Positions 1-12,900 of a stretch of 64,000 nucleotides of DNA are shown piece after piece. The notes under the pieces were generated by a model, which was given only the letters and a program-made list of their open reading frames with translations, was not told the DNA's origin and searched no databases. Position numbers and translations under genes: made by a program. This stretch comes from Rhizaria sp. SCN 62-66 (Eukaryota; Rhizaria, unplaced), in the NCBI GenBank assembly GCA_001724265.1, contig MEDY01000184.1, forward strand, positions 1 to 64,000, written 5' to 3'. The first letter of the stretch is position 1. Each line of letters starts with the position of its first letter.

Positions 1-83
<83 letters not shown>

Positions 84-85
84 AG

Positions 86-116
<31 letters not shown>

Positions 117-130
117 AGACTGCTGGGGCT
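1..130. repeat. CTG/CAG trinucleotide repeat, open at left edge
   Basis: About 27 uninterrupted CTG units fill positions 1-83. Further CTG units follow, broken by AGA at 84-86 and again near 116-119. On the minus strand this is a Gln run interrupted by Ser in the partial gene. The tract reaches the window edge, so its length is unknown. Confidence 0.95.
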
Positions 131-1244
131 GCTGTTGGGGCTTGACTGGGGAGACAGTGAGCAGCGAAGCAAAGGCGGCCACAATAGACGAGTCGAGCGT
201 GTTCATCGACAGCGGCGGCTCGTCCCGCGGCCCCGCAGCGCCCGCGGCGGCAGAGCGCGCGTTGACGCCGGAGCGCGGGGCCGTCCCTGGCCGCGGCGGC
301 GTCGCCAACGCGCCAGTAGCGCCAGCGGCACCGGTGCTGGAGGCGGGGGCCGCGGTGGCGGCGACAGCGATCGAGGCGAACGACGACGCCGGCTGCGTGT
401 CGCGCCTGTGGCCGTGGGCAGCCTGGCCGTGACCGTGGGCAGTCTGACTGGCGCCAATGCCAGTGTTGTTGGCCGTGGCGCTGACGGCGGCGCGGCGGGC
501 CTGGGGCGAGCCCAGCTTGCTGGCTGCGGCAGCGGGCGCGGGCGCGACGCTCGCAGGCGCGGCGGAGTCGACGGTGCCTGTGTTTGTGTTGGAGTTAGAG
601 CTGATGTTGTTGCTGTTGTTGTTGTTGGCCGCCGTGGCGGTAGGGTGACGTGCGTGCAGCGAAGCGAGCTGCGTCGCGACGGGAGTGCTGCCGCTCCCAA
701 CGCCAGATGCGCTGGCGCCAGGCAGCGGCGAGTGCTCGCGGCTGCCGTTCTGACTGTGGGCGTGACCGTGAGCCGAGGCGGGGCCACGGGCCGAGCTCAG
801 CGGCGCGAGGCCGGGGAAGAGCGTGCTGCCCTGCTGTTGTTGCTGCTGCTGTGCGCTGTCGGGCGCCGCGGCACCCGCGGGGGTGACGAAGGAGCCGTTG
901 GGCTCTGGGGCGCGGAAGAACAAAGGGAGAACACAATATTGAGTTAAAACAGCAAAAAATAGCGAGAATATAATATTCACTAAAAGAAAGTGTGTACAAA
1001 GAAAGCGTGAATGACGCACCTGACTGGCGCTGGCGGATGCGCGTCTTAAGCAGCTTCAGCGACCCCATCGGCGGGCCCGACGCGGACGTTGACGCGGACG
1101 CCGCGTGGGCACTGTGGACCGAGGCGGTGTCGGCGGCGTTTGTGTTGTTCATGTCGTCCATGTCCGTGGCGGCGGGAGCGGCGCGCGGGCGCGGCGGCAG
1201 CACAACGGGCGGAAGTGGGGGCGGGGGCGGGAGAGGCTTGCTCA

Positions 1245-1286
<42 letters not shown>

Positions 1287-1650
1287 GCTGCGGGGACGCA
1301 GAAAGCAGAGGCGGCGGCGGCGAGAGCGAGCGCGAGCGCGAGGGCGACCGGGACCGGGACCGGGCGCGAGTGCTAGAGCGGGCGCTGGCGCGGGCGCTGT
1401 TGCTGGAGTTGGCCGGGGGCTGAGCCTGGGGCGGGGGAGGCTTGTGTCTCGGCAGCCGCGGAGGGGAGACCGAGAGAGGGCCGGTGGCGGCAGCAGGGAC
1501 GGTGAGCGAGGCGGAGACTGCAGAGGCCGAGGCCGAGGCCGAGGCGGAGGTTGAGGCGGAGGAGGCGGAGGGAAGGGGCTGCGACCAGCGCGACAGCGAC
1601 TGGCTGGGGCGCGAAGGGGAGAGCGCGGGAAGCGTGGTCGGAAAGCGAAT
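1..1650 (-). CDS. Partial Ser/Arg-, Pro- and Gln-rich protein (3' end off window)
   Basis: Two exons can be read on the minus strand. The upstream exon is about 1650-1020 and the downstream exon runs from 904 to the left edge. The intron 1019-905 has a GTGCGT donor and a CCCCAG acceptor. The phase-1 join restores Glu and reads RQRQS-E-PNGSFVTPAG. The first exon encodes Ser/Ala repeats, then an SR stretch (RARSRSRSPSRSRS), proline runs, 12 Gln and a basic helix-like segment. The second is rich in Ser, Ala, Asn and His and ends in a long Gln run that leaves the window. There is no in-frame ATG before the first exon. A TAG lies at 1653-1651, so the start is unknown and an upstream exon or a sense UAG is possible. 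I recognise no domain; an RNA-related or regulatory role is only a guess from composition. Confidence 0.6.
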
Positions 1651-2400
1651 CTAGTCGACAGAAACCGACAAGATTCTGCGTCCGTCGAGGCAATGAAAGC
1701 AAGGAATGGATGAGACAGGGACAGAGAAAAGGCAGAGGAAGTGTTCAAAATGTGTCCGTTAGCAAATAGCATTGGGAAAGCAGGGATTAGCAGTGAAGTG
1801 TGACGTCCAGAGAAAAAATGATGGAGCGCAGGAATTAAACAAGATGCAAAGGTTGTTGCAGCGCCAAGAATAAGCAAAAACAAATGAGTGCATATTGCGC
1901 ATCAGAGTGGGGCAGAGTGGCACGAGCGTGAACAATAACGTCTGGAACAGCTCAAAAAAATCATGGCAAATGAGCGTCAATACAACAGCCTGCGGACAAA
2001 AGGAAAATACATAGCTTATATCACATCAAAGAAATGTCACACCTTAAATTTCACGGCAAAATTATGTCGGTGGGAAGTAGTACAACCCGGGAAAGTGGCA
2101 ACCGCCCTGTCCTCCCACAGTCGCTGTGGCAAGTTGTGGTGCTCTACTGTGCTCACAGTCACAGCCCCGCCACTTGACTTTCAACATTGCATAGACTGAC
2201 TATTCAATCGTCACTTAAAAACTGCGTTGTTCGACGCATTTTAGAGCTTCTAATTAACCTTTTTTTCTTTTTATTCACCGCGTGCTTGTTGTTCAGCCCG
2301 TTTCCCAGCCACCTGCCGTACCGGTCCGCACCCTTGCCCTCCGACACCACCACCGTCCCCGCGTTCCCGCGCCCGTCCCCGCGGCTTCCTCCCAGCGCTC
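1651..2400. promoter_or_regulatory. Divergent spacer between the partial gene and XRN2
   Basis: AT-rich from about 1700 to 2300. I see no convincing exon, but missing 5' exons of the minus-strand gene could lie here. It should hold both promoters. A GTGACTGTGAGC motif lies near 2150-2162 on the minus strand. Confidence 0.5.
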
Positions 2401-5400
2401 ATGGGTGTCCCCTCCTTCTACCGCTGGCTATGCAAGAAGTACCCGCGCGTCCCCATCGACGCTAAAGAGGTTGTCCCGCTCGTCGTCGACGGGCTGGAGC
2501 ACCCCGTCGACCTGACCGCGCCCAACCCCAACGGGTTCGAAATCGATAACCTGTACCTCGACATGAACGGCATCATCCACCCCTGCTGCCACCCCGAGGG
2601 CTCGGAGGCGCCCCCGACCGAGGAGGCCATGATCACCAAGATCTTCGCGTACATCGACCGCATCTTCGCCATCGTGCGCCCGCGCAAGGTGCTCTACATG
2701 GCCATCGACGGCGTCGCGCCGCGCGCCAAGATGAACCAGCAACGCCAGCGCCGTTTCCGCGCCGCGCAGGAGCGCATGGAGCAGGAGGAGGTTGAGCGGA
2801 CGCTGCGCGAGAAGTTCATTGCTGCCGGCAAGCCCGTCCCGCCGCCGAAGCCGCCGGTGTGGGACTCGAACGTCATCACGCCCGGCACGCCCTTCATGGC
2901 CAAGCTCTCGCGCGCTCTTCACCACTACGTCGCCGACCGCATCGCGCACGTGCCCGCCTGGCAGGGGCTCAAGGTCATCTTCTCGGACGCGCGCGTGCCC
3001 GGTGAAGGCGAGCACAAGATCATGGCCTTCGTGCGGAACCAGCGCTCGCAGCCCGGGTACAACCCCAACACGCGTCACTGCCTCTACGGCATGGACGCCG
3101 ACCTGATCATGCTCGCCCTGTCGTCGCACGACCCGTACTTCTACATCATCCGCGAGGTTGTGCTCGAACAGCACGAGCGTAAGTGCTTCATTTGCGGCCA
3201 GACGGGGCACACGGCCGGCGAGTGCCGTGGCCGCACAGACGCCAACGGCGCCGCGCTGGCCGACGCCTACGCCACGCACGGGCCCGACGCCGCGGCCGCA
3301 ACCGAGGCCGTGACCGAGGCCATCAACGCCGCGCGCGCGGCGAACCCCCAGCAGCAGACTGGGGGCGTGACGGTCGCGATCAAGAAGGACGGCAACCAGC
3401 GGCCGTACCAGTTCCTGCAGATCGCGATTCTGCGCGAATACCTGGAATTTGACCTCCGCGTCCCCGGGTTGCCGTGGTGGTCGCTCGAGCGCGCCATCGA
3501 CGACTGGATCTTCCTCTGTTTCTTCGTCGGCAACGACTTCCTCCCGCACATGCCGTCGCTAGAGATCCGCGAGGGCGCCGTGGACATCCTGGTCCAGCTC
3601 CACCGCCGCCTGCTGCCCTCACTGGGCGACTTCCTGACGCACCGCGGCAAGGTCGACTTCACGCGCGTCGACGTGGTGCTCTCGCAGCTGGGCGCGTACG
3701 AGGACGCCATCCTCCAGCGCCGCCGCCGCATGGAGATGTCGCAGGAGGCGGCCCGCAAGCGCCGCGAGGCCGACGCGGGCGTCGCGGGCGTCGACCGGCG
3801 CAGCCTCACCTTCGCAGCCCCGGGCGCGGGCGGCAGCGCGCACAGCGAGAGCGGCGAGGGCGGCGTCAACCGCGAGGCGTCGCTGCGCGCGCAGGCCGAG
3901 GGCCGGCTCGGCAACGCGCTGGCGGCGCAGCAGGCGGGCGGCACAGGCGGCGCCGCGGTGCGCGCGGAGGGCAACGATCTCGCACTGCGGGCCCGCGCCG
4001 GCGGCGACGACGCGCTGCTCAGCTTCAACAAGAAGCCCGCCACCGCCGCGGCCGCCGCCACTAGTTGCAACCCCGCGTCGAGCAACAGTGTGGACGCGGC
4101 GGCGGCCAATGCGGCGGCGGCCAAGGCGCTGCGCAAGAGCCTCAAGAAGGGCTCCGCTGCGACTGCGAAGACTGAGGACGACGCTCCTGCCAACGAGGTC
4201 CCTGCCACTGATGAGACTAAGGCTGAGGCTGAGGCTGAGGAAGCCGTCGGTCAGAGAAAGCGCACCCGCACGGACGTTGCCGACGTCGACGCGGGCGCGG
4301 GCGCGGGCGCGGGCGCGGACGAGGAGGTGAGTCTGCTGGACGTGGACGCTGTGGCCGCGCTCGACGACAGCGACGACGCCGACAGCACCACGAGCGTGAC
4401 CCACGGCGCGGATATCGCGGCCGCGGCCGCGGGTGACTCTGACCTCGACGACGAAGAGGAAGAGGAGAAGGAGAAGGACACCGAGGACGCCGCCGCTGTC
4501 AAGGGCAAGGAGAAGAAGAAGCCTAAGAAGGCCAAGAAGCCCAAGGCCGGTTCTGCCGCCGCGCCTGCCGTCGCTGGTGCGGGCAAGGAGGCGGACAAGG
4601 AGAGCGCGCCGCAGTTCGCGAAGACGCTCGCGGCGCTAGTCAAGGACATGGGCCTGGGCGATGGCAGCGCCGACACGACGCAGCTGGGCGTGGCGGGTTA
4701 CCGCGACCGGTACTACCGGCAGAAGATGGGGCTTGACCGCAACAACGCCAAGCACGCGGGCTCGCTCGCCACCATGTTCCACTCCTACGCAGAGGGACTC
4801 GCCTGGGTCTTCGAGTACTACTTCGAGGTACGACGACATATCTCTTGTAAAACAAAATGAAATTATCGTATTTATTTGAATAATTTGTATTTGTATTTGT
4901 TTTCAAATTTTTATTGTTATGCTCACAAATCTGATTCCCAAATCTATCTTTTCGCAAACATCGCTATCGCACCCTCCCTCAGGGCTGCGCGTCGTGGTCG
5001 TGGTACTACCCCTACCACTACGCGCCGCTCGCGGGCGACCTGCGCGACCTGGACTCGAAGCCCGTGGCGCTTGACCGCGCCTCGACCCCATTCCGCCCCT
5101 TCGAGCAGCTGCTGTCTGTCTTCCCAGCGGCCTCGGCGCACGCGCTGCCCAGCGCGATGGCCAAGCTCATGGTCGAGCCTGACTCGCCGCTCGCCGATTT
5201 CTACCCCCAATCTTTCGGGCTCGACCTCAACGGCAAGCGCTATCTGTGGCAGGGCGTGGTGCTGCTGCCATTCATCGACGAGCACCGCCTGCTCCGGTGC
5301 GCGAAGCAGACCGAGTCCACGCTCACCGACGAGGAGAAGGAGCGCAACTCGCACGGTTGCGAATACGTCTTCTTCTCCGCGCGCCACCCCATGCGCAACG

Positions 5401-6997
5401 CCGCCGCCAAGCTTGACTCGCGGCTCGTTGCAAACAACGTAGCCGCGCCAGTCACCGCCGCGCAGGTACGCACGAGTTCTCACCGATATCTGCATTTTGT
5501 GTGATTTGTTTGAATGTTTCCAGTTTTCTTATTTTACGTTATATCCGTGTTTTCTCAACACTCACATCTATGCTCTCAAATCTCTGTTTTGTACATCACC
5601 TCACTCAACAGGAGCGCGAGCTGTCCCACGACAAGCGCGCGTGCGCGGAGCTGAACCCCGTCGACTCTGACGGGCTCTTCGGCTCCATCTCCCCAATGAT
5701 CGACGCCCTCACGCCGGGCGTGCCGCGCGCGCCGCCGGCGCCCTTCGCGGATCTGCTGGAACCCGTGGCGGACCCGGTGGCGTACTCGGCCGTGTATACG
5801 ATGCCGCCGTCGCGCCCGCACGTTTCGGAGCTGCTTGAGGGGCTGGTGCCGCCGGAGCCGGTGTTGTCGGAGCTCGACTTCGCAGAGAACGACCGCCGCC
5901 GGAAGGACTTCCGCGAGGTCTCGCTGCAGCAGCTAGACAACATGCTCGCCGACGCCGGCGCGCGCCACGACCGCAACGGCGGCGGCCACGGCCGCTTCAA
6001 CGGGAACAATAGCAGCAGCAACGGCGGCGGCGGCGGCAACGGTGGCCCGCAGTACCCGCGGCCGCCGGTGTCCGGGACGGCCGCGTGGGCCGCCGCCTCG
6101 GCTGAGTTCGGCTCGTCGTACCACGTGCAGGCGCAGCTCTTCGCGGAGAACCGCGAGCGCGAGCTCCTGGCCGGCGGGCGCAAGACCACGTTCGACCACC
6201 TGGGCCGCCCGCTGCCACCCCACCAGCACCCAGGCCAAGGCCAGCCCGGCGGCGGCCAGTACCAGGGACAGGGCTACGGCCAGCAGGGCCAGGGAGGGCA
6301 GTTTGTGCACGGCCGGCCCCCTACCAGCGGCGGCGGCGGCGGCGGCTACCCTGGTCCGCAGCAGGGCCAAGGCGCCGGCGGCCGCATTCAGGCCGCTCTG
6401 CAGCAGCAGCAGCAGCAGCAGCAGATGCAGCAGCAGCGCTACCCCAGTCAGGGCGGCGGCTACGGCGGCCGTGGCCAGGGTCAGGGCCAGGGCTATCCTA
6501 GTCAGCAGGGTAGCTATGTCAGCCACCCCTTCAACGGCCACAGCCTCGGGCAACAGCAGCAGCAGCAGTACGGCCGCCCCCCTCAGGGCTACGGCCAGCA
6601 GCAAGGCTACCCCCCGTCTCAGCAGCAGCAGCAGCCTCAGGGCCAGGGTCAGTATCAGCGCCCGCCCGGCCCCGCCCAGGGCTATCCTCCGCAGCAACAG
6701 CACTACGGCGCCGCTCCGGGCGGCTACGCGCCCCCGCCCAGCGCTGCCCACGGTCACCCCCCTGCCCACGGTCACTACGGCGGCTACGGGCAGCCGCCGC
6801 ACGGCCAGGGCTACGGCTTCCAGCCCTCCGGCCGCGGCGGCTACAACAGCAACCAGCAGCAGCAGCAGCAGTACGGCCAGCAGCCGCAGCAGCAGCAGCA
6901 GCAGCAAGGAGGCTTTTTCGCGCCCCTTCCCGGCGGCCGCCCCGGCGGCGCCCCTGGCGGCGCGGGCGCGGGCGGCAACCGCTTCAGCTTCAAGTAA
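2401..6997 (+). CDS. XRN2: 5'-3' exoribonuclease, XRN2/RAT1 type
   Basis: Nuclear-type 5'-to-3' RNA exonuclease of transcription termination and RNA turnover. Exons: 2401-4827, 4983-5465 and 5612-6997 (TAA), giving 1431 residues. Donors are GTACGA and GTACGC; both introns are phase 0. The ATG opens the canonical MGVPSFYRWL start. The XRN_N core follows, with LDMNGIIHPCCHP, the acidic DARVPGEGEHK motif and YGMDADLIML. A CCHC zinc knuckle at residues 262-275 (CFICGQTGHTAGEC) is typical of XRN2/RAT1 rather than cytoplasmic XRN1. A long Ala/Glu/Lys low-complexity insert (about residues 450-760) precedes the conserved block that crosses intron 1 (EYYFE-GCASWSWYYPYHYAP). The C-terminal 300 residues are a Gln/Gly/Tyr/Pro prion-like tail, longer than in most family members. 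No in-frame TAG. Confidence 0.95.
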
Positions 6998-7658
6998 GCG
7001 ACGCTGTTGTGCGGGCTCGAAGCACGCTTGGTGATCTTTGATACTCTTGCTCCTGTTACTGTTCTGCTTGTGCAGTTCTAGATCATTGGACTAAACTTGA
7101 CTTTCACGTTTTGTAAGTTAAACTGTAATTATTGCCTTTGCTTTTCTTTTGTATGTTTTTATATTAAACAAAATTCTGTTAGTTTCTTCCAATTTATTGA
7201 CATACCTTCCGCAATTGCATCAGCCATTTCATTGACCACTAATACAATATATGCATTTGCACAGATCCCCCGTCAATCTCCTGCTCGAGGCGGGCCTTTT
7301 CAGCGAAAAGAGCGGCGAGCTGTTCGTCGAAGCGCGCCTTTGCGGCACTTGCCAGGTCTCCGTCGACGCAGCTCCAATAGAATGCATGTAAAATTGTATG
7401 AGTATGTCAAAAAGAAAACAGGCACGGAAGCAAATGTGCTTGTGTAAGCCGAAAAATACCTCTTGAAAATCAGCGACATAATGGAAACAATCCTTCAAGT
7501 GAGTAAACATTATCATAATTCAACTTGGAAACAGTCACTCAATAGTTTGTATTGGCGATGGCCATCGAATGTAAATCTGTTTAAATAAAGCACTAACGAC
7601 GACCCACATGCAACGTCCTCACGTCGCCACAGCCCGCCCTTCGGCTCTTCGCAGCACT
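6998..7658. other. Convergent 3' spacer
   Basis: Spacer between the 3' ends of XRN2 and the NDUFAF7-like gene, mostly AT-rich. A moderately GC-rich patch at 7260-7390 has no convincing reading frame. I see no gene. Confidence 0.5.
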
Positions 7659-9521
7659 TCACTGCACCGCTGAAGCATCCGCGGCAGCGGCAGCGGCGGC
7701 GGCCTCGGTGGCCTCGGCGGCGGCTGCGGCGGCGGTAGCGGCGGTGCGGCTGCCGACGAACATGACCATGTTTGTGTAGTCCTCGAGCAGCGGGTTGAAG
7801 CCGTTGCGCGTCTCGGTCTTGCCCACCTCAGCAAAGCCCAGCATGAAGCGCGCGTTGCCGACCACGGCGGCCGTGTCCACCACAGCGCGCATCCCGCGCG
7901 TACTCGCGGGACCCGCGGTGGCGCCGCTCGACGTGACCGTGAGCGCGGGGTCGGCGGCGATGGCTGAGGGGTCGACCGAGGGCATCTTGGTCTGCCGCGC
8001 CCCAGCCACGACCTCCTCGTCCACGGTCAGTCCCGTCAGCGTCTCTGTTGGCAATGGCACCGTCCCAGCGGCGGCATCGGGGAACATGATTGACTTGTAG
8101 GCGAACTTCAAGAACTTGAAATCCGTGGGGAAGAAGATGTCGCAAGAGCCTGCCGTGGCGAGGTACGAGTCCTCGTCGACGGTTTCGCCGCGGTCCACCG
8201 CCGCGTCAGCCTTGCGCGCAACGACTGGCGCAAGCAGCCCGGGGCGGCGCTCGGTCGACGGCAGCTGGTCGAAGTCGGCCAGGATCAACGTGTGCGAGGG
8301 GAAGTTGGCGCGGACGGCGCGCAGCAGGCGCACGGCGTCGGTGGGCAGATACACGACGTCGCGCACCTGCCGCTTGCGCGCGCGTGCGAGTGACCACTTA
8401 ACGAAGATGCGTCCCCACCATGGCACGGAGCCGCCCGCCGTGGCGTCAGACTCGGTCGCCGCCGTCTCGCCCGCCGCCGCGCGCGCCGCCTGGTAGCGCT
8501 CCCACAGCCCGAGGGTGTCGCGCACGGCCGCGTCCGACACGGGGGCGGCCACCTCGACCCAGTCGCGTGGCTGTGCGCTCGTGTTGAGCAGCGGCTTGAC
8601 TTCGCGCGGGGTCGGGTCCGCGGCGGGATCGTAGAGCACGCGCGGCACGACCGTGACCTGGTGGCCCAGCGCAACCTTGTCGTGCGGCAGGTTGTCCAGC
8701 ACCTCGAGACCGATGACGAAGGTGTGCTCCCGCTCCCGCTGCGCGGCGGCCAGCTCGGCCGGCGGGCGGCGCCAGTCGATGGCGTTGGCGCGGTGGATCC
8801 TGACGTGGTCGCCGTGCACGGCCAGCAGGTCGCGCTGCTGCGCGCACAGCGACTCGCTGATCTCCAGTACCGTGTAGCGGCACGTCTTGTACACCGCGGG
8901 GTAGTAGGCCTGCAGGTGGTCGAGGATGTTGAGCGCGCAAGTGCCGTTGCCGGCGCCCATCTCGACGATGCGCAGCGGAAACAGCGGCTCCGCGCGATCG
9001 CGACGCAGCAGCGGCGTGCCCAGCCGCAGGTGGTGCGGCATCGGCGTGTCGAGCCCGTACGGCGCGGCCGAGGGCGCCTGCTGGAACTGCTTGGTGACGA
9101 AAGCGGCGTCGTTGACCGAGGGCGTGAGGTGGGACAGGATGAAGCGCAGGATGGCCTGCGCGTAGTAGGGCTGGAAGATCTCCACGGGCGTCGACCAGCC
9201 CTGCACGCCGGCGTAGTAGAGCTCCTGCAGCCGCGTCTCGTACTCGGCGCGGCCCAGCAGCGTCTTGAAGTTGATCACGCCGGGCGAGTTGATGACGCGC
9301 GACGAGTTGAAGTATCCCGTCTTGGGCGCGTACAGCGAGTCGCGGATCCAGTCACGCACCAGCTGGCCCTGCGCGCCAGACGTCGACGGCGTCGACGTAA
9401 TCGGGGACGCCGGTGCAGACGTTGAGGATGCAGACGCCAGGGGAAGCGAGGCGACTGCGGCCGACGTGACACGGCTGGCGCTCTTACTCAAGCCCGCGAG
9501 ACGCGACGCGCGAGAAAGCAT
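7659..9521 (-). CDS. NDUFAF7: NDUFAF7/MidA-family SAM methyltransferase (DUF185)
   Basis: Single exon, 620 residues, TGA stop. The start is the ATG at 9521 (MLSRASRLAGLSKSASR). Its Ser/Arg-rich, acid-free N-terminus fits a mitochondrial presequence; the in-frame extension upstream has only a TTG. The SAM-binding motif I, LRIVEMGAGNGTC, lies at residues 183-195. It is preceded by the family-typical YFNSSRVI and PYYAQAILRFI segments, and GLEVLDNLPHDKV follows. In animals NDUFAF7 dimethylates an arginine of NDUFS2 during complex I assembly; the same role here is inference. This copy is longer than animal NDUFAF7 and diverges from the classic E-x-G-P-G-x-G motif, so a related DUF185 paralogue is possible. 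The C-terminus ends in Ala-rich low complexity. Confidence 0.8.
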   Translation of the reverse strand: MLSRASRLAGLSKSASRVTSAAVASLPLASASSTSAPASPITSTPSTSGAQGQLVRDWIRDSLYAPKTGYFNSSRVINSPGVINFKTLLGRAEYETRLQELYYAGVQGWSTPVEIFQPYYAQAILRFILSHLTPSVNDAAFVTKQFQQAPSAAPYGLDTPMPHHLRLGTPLLRRDRAEPLFPLRIVEMGAGNGTCALNILDHLQAYYPAVYKTCRYTVLEISESLCAQQRDLLAVHGDHVRIHRANAIDWRRPPAELAAAQREREHTFVIGLEVLDNLPHDKVALGHQVTVVPRVLYDPAADPTPREVKPLLNTSAQPRDWVEVAAPVSDAAVRDTLGLWERYQAARAAAGETAATESDATAGGSVPWWGRIFVKWSLARARKRQVRDVVYLPTDAVRLLRAVRANFPSHTLILADFDQLPSTERRPGLLAPVVARKADAAVDRGETVDEDSYLATAGSCDIFFPTDFKFLKFAYKSIMFPDAAAGTVPLPTETLTGLTVDEEVVAGARQTKMPSVDPSAIAADPALTVTSSGATAGPASTRGMRAVVDTAAVVGNARFMLGFAEVGKTETRNGFNPLLEDYTNMVMFVGSRTAATAAAAAAEATEAAAAAAAADASAVQ

Positions 9522-9926
9522 CCAAGGCCTTTCTTTAATAGCAAAATAATACAAATTATAGTACGTTTAGTCACTCTTATTTCATCCCAAGTTGCTCTTA
9601 TCTCTATCAACGGAAAATGGATTGAGTTATTCAACATTAAAATGTGTGCTCTTTGCCCATCTCGCTTGCCGTGGCTCGCAGCGTTCGCCCTCTCGCGCGC
9701 TCCTCGTGTTTGAAAAGTTGTCGTCAAAATCGACTGAATAGCAGCGTCCAACTTCCGTTAAATCAAATATCGCTGTTATATTGGCCTGCCAACTTACTTT
9801 TTTACTCCCTTTCAAATTATTGCTCTCTATAGACTTCACCTTCTTCTCCACAAAGACCTCGAATCTCGCCCCCTTCCATCCAGCTTCACAGCGCGTCGCG
9901 TCCCGCCCGCCCCGCTCCCCGGCCGC
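9522..9926. promoter_or_regulatory. Bidirectional promoter region, NDUFAF7-like / MKS1
   Basis: 405 bp between two divergent ATGs, AT-rich in the middle and GC-rich toward MKS1. No coding sequence seen. Confidence 0.5.
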
Positions 9927-12900
9927 ATGGCGCACCCTTCCGCCGGCATCCCGGCGTTTCCCCCACGTACAGAACAGGGCCCGTACCCGTCAGGCTCTTT
10001 TGCGGGTCCCGCGCCCCCGCTCGGCTCCGTCCCCGGTTCCGCAGCAGCCGCGCCCACCTCATCCTCATCCTCCTCGTCGTCGTCGCACGCTGCGGCGATG
10101 CAGAACGCGGCCGACGCGGATCGCGAGCGGCAGCAGGCACTGGTGCAGTCGCTGTACGACGGCGGCGTGGCTGGCGGCGTGGACTCTGCGTTCAAGCGCG
10201 TGACCGAGGCGGAGCTGCTGGCGGCTGATGGCAACCGCAACCCAACGCCCGTGCTCTACTTCAGCGACGACGACATCGCGCGCCTCCGCATCAAGGTCAC
10301 GCTGCAGGAGCAGAACGAGGCAGACCTGATGGTGTCGAAGCCCAAGACGGCCAAGGCGGCGCTGCTGATGCTCAAGGAGCAGCGCGAGAAGGCGCGCGTG
10401 CTGGCCGAGCTCCAGGTCCTCCGCGCGGAGCAGGAGGCGCGCTTCCGCGAGCAGTCGGCGGCCAACCGCGCCGCGCTGGCCGCCGCCGCTGCGGGGGGCG
10501 ACCCGCACGCCGCGGGCGCGGGCGGCGGCGCGCACGGCCGCCTCGAGAGCGAGCTGCGGGCGCTCGAGGCGCGCAGCGCGGCGCTGGCCGCGGGGCTCCA
10601 CCAGACCTCTCCCACCTCCTCCTCTCTGCTGAGCAACAACGGGGGCGGGAACAGTATCGAGTCGCTACCGGGGCTGTCTCTGACGGAGGCGTCGGCGTTT
10701 CCGCTCTTCAGCGCGTCGGTGGGCTGGCAGGAGAAGGTCTACTCGCCGCGCGAGCTGCTCTACTACGCACTCACCGCCCGCGACCCCGCGGGTCCCACGG
10801 GCTCCAGGGAGGACGGTCTCGCCGCGCAGCAGGGGCAGGAAGTCCGCACGCTGCTCGCCGCCTTTGCCGCCGGCGCCGCGGCCGCCGCCTCGGCCTCCTC
10901 AGACCCTACCTCCTCCGCGGCAGCGGCAGCGGCTGCAGCGGCGGCGGCGGCGAGTGCGAGTGCTGTCAGTGGCGCAAGCCAGTTCAGCCACCCCGACGCG
11001 CTGGTGTCGGCCGCCAAGGCCGTCATCGCGGGCTTCGGCGGCGTGCGCATCTGCACGCGCGTTGACGCTGAGGGCTTCCAGGACTTCCGCGCGCTCCGGC
11101 CCCTCACAAACTCCTCCGACCAGGTGCGTCTTCAAGCCCAACCAGGATGATGCAAGCCAGCAGAACATTTAAACATTGCTGACGCTTCACAGTAGCGCTT
11201 GATTGATTTGAACGTTTGATTGTGACTTTATTAAATGTAACGCACACAGATATTACCCTTTTATAGAAAATCCCCCCTCATATATCACTATATCTTTTGT
11301 TCAACGTAAACTGTGTCCCACCTTCCTGCAGGCGCTCAACACGGTGGCCTCCCGCGTCGCGGGCGCGGCTGCGCGCTACGCGGGACCTGGCGACGCGCAC
11401 CCGAACTCAAACGCGGCGCACGCGGCGGCCAGCTCGAGCGCGCACGGCTCCGACGGGTTGACGGCCGACGTTGTCGTGGCCTCCGGCCGCGGCGAGCGCG
11501 GCGGCGCCGAGCCCTTCGTGCTGTTCCACGTCGTCGCGCACGTGGACAGCGACGCAGCTGCGGTCGCCGCGTGCGGGTCCTCGCAGGCGGCGGGGCAGCT
11601 GGGCCACGAGCACGTGCTGTGCCGCGTCCGCGCCTTCCGCAACGGCACCTTCGACCTGCTGCCGGGCTTCAGCGCGCCGCTCTCGGCCACGGGCCACTTC
11701 GACAGCGAGCAGTGGCACGTCTTCCGCTCGCCCGGGAACCGCTTCTACCGCTACCGCGTTGAGCTGGACTCGGTGCCCGCGTCGGCGCGCGCGCTGCGCG
11801 AGACTGAGGCGCGCCTCATGCAGCTGCTCGACGACGCGCGCCGCGCCGCGCTCCGCGGCGAGCGGCCCCCGCTCACCCTCGCCGCCGCCACGGCCGCCGG
11901 CCCCAACGGCGGCAGTGGGGCCGACACTGCGCGCTCGCAGCGCGGTAACGTTGCGGTGAGCGAGGAGGAGAAGGCTGTGCAGGCCGTGGTGGCGCGGCTG
12001 GCGTACCTCAAGGCGCAGCGCGCGGCGCAGGTGCGCGCGGCGCAGGCGCGGACCGCCGAGGCGCGGGCGCGCGTGCGACGCGCGGGCGAGGCAGGCGCGG
12101 GCGATGCGCCGCCGCCGGGCGTAGTGGGCTACACGCTGCTGGGCGAGATTGCCAGCGCGCGCGGCTTCGAGCAGGACAAGCTCTACATCGAGTACCACCT
12201 TGTGCTGCCCGAGCGCGCGTGGCGCTGGGCGCCCGGCGACACAATGCGGCGCGAGAGCGCGGTCACGCACACGGCGCGCGGATACTTTGGGCCCGCGCTG
12301 ACGACGGCTCCCGCGGCCGTGCAGAGCGACAGTAACCCGCGACCGGGTCACACCGCCGCCGCGGCCCCCGCGCGCTTCGCGACGGCCGAGTCCATCCCGG
12401 TCAACGCGGCGGGGCTGCTGCTGGATCCGGACTACGCGCCGGGCGCCGACGGCGAGGCGCCCGGTTACGATGTGGGCGCCGCCGAGGGTGACTACAGCGA
12501 CCAGCACCTGTGGCAGACGGGCTTCCTGTGCTGCAACGGGCGCCGCGAAAGCGTTAAGGTGCACCACTTCGGCCACCCCATCGAGGCTCAGCTCGCGCAC
12601 CGGTTTGCGCCCCGCCGCCCCCGCGGCAATAATCCCAACAACAACGGTCAGAACAGCAAGAGGGGCAGTGGCGTGACGGTGAGCTTCGCGCCGTTCGCGC
12701 TGACCGGCTCGCTGCCTCGGCTCATCGTGTCGGTGTACTCGGTGGACTGGATGCAGCGGCACGCGCTCGTCGGCCACGGCTTCGCGCACCTGCCCGCGCG
12801 CCCCGGCTCGCACAGCGTCACCATCTCCACCTGGCGGCCCGTCGGCACGCTCTGGGAGGAGGTTCGGCGCTTCTTCCTGGGCGGCGGCGCGCGGCTGTAC

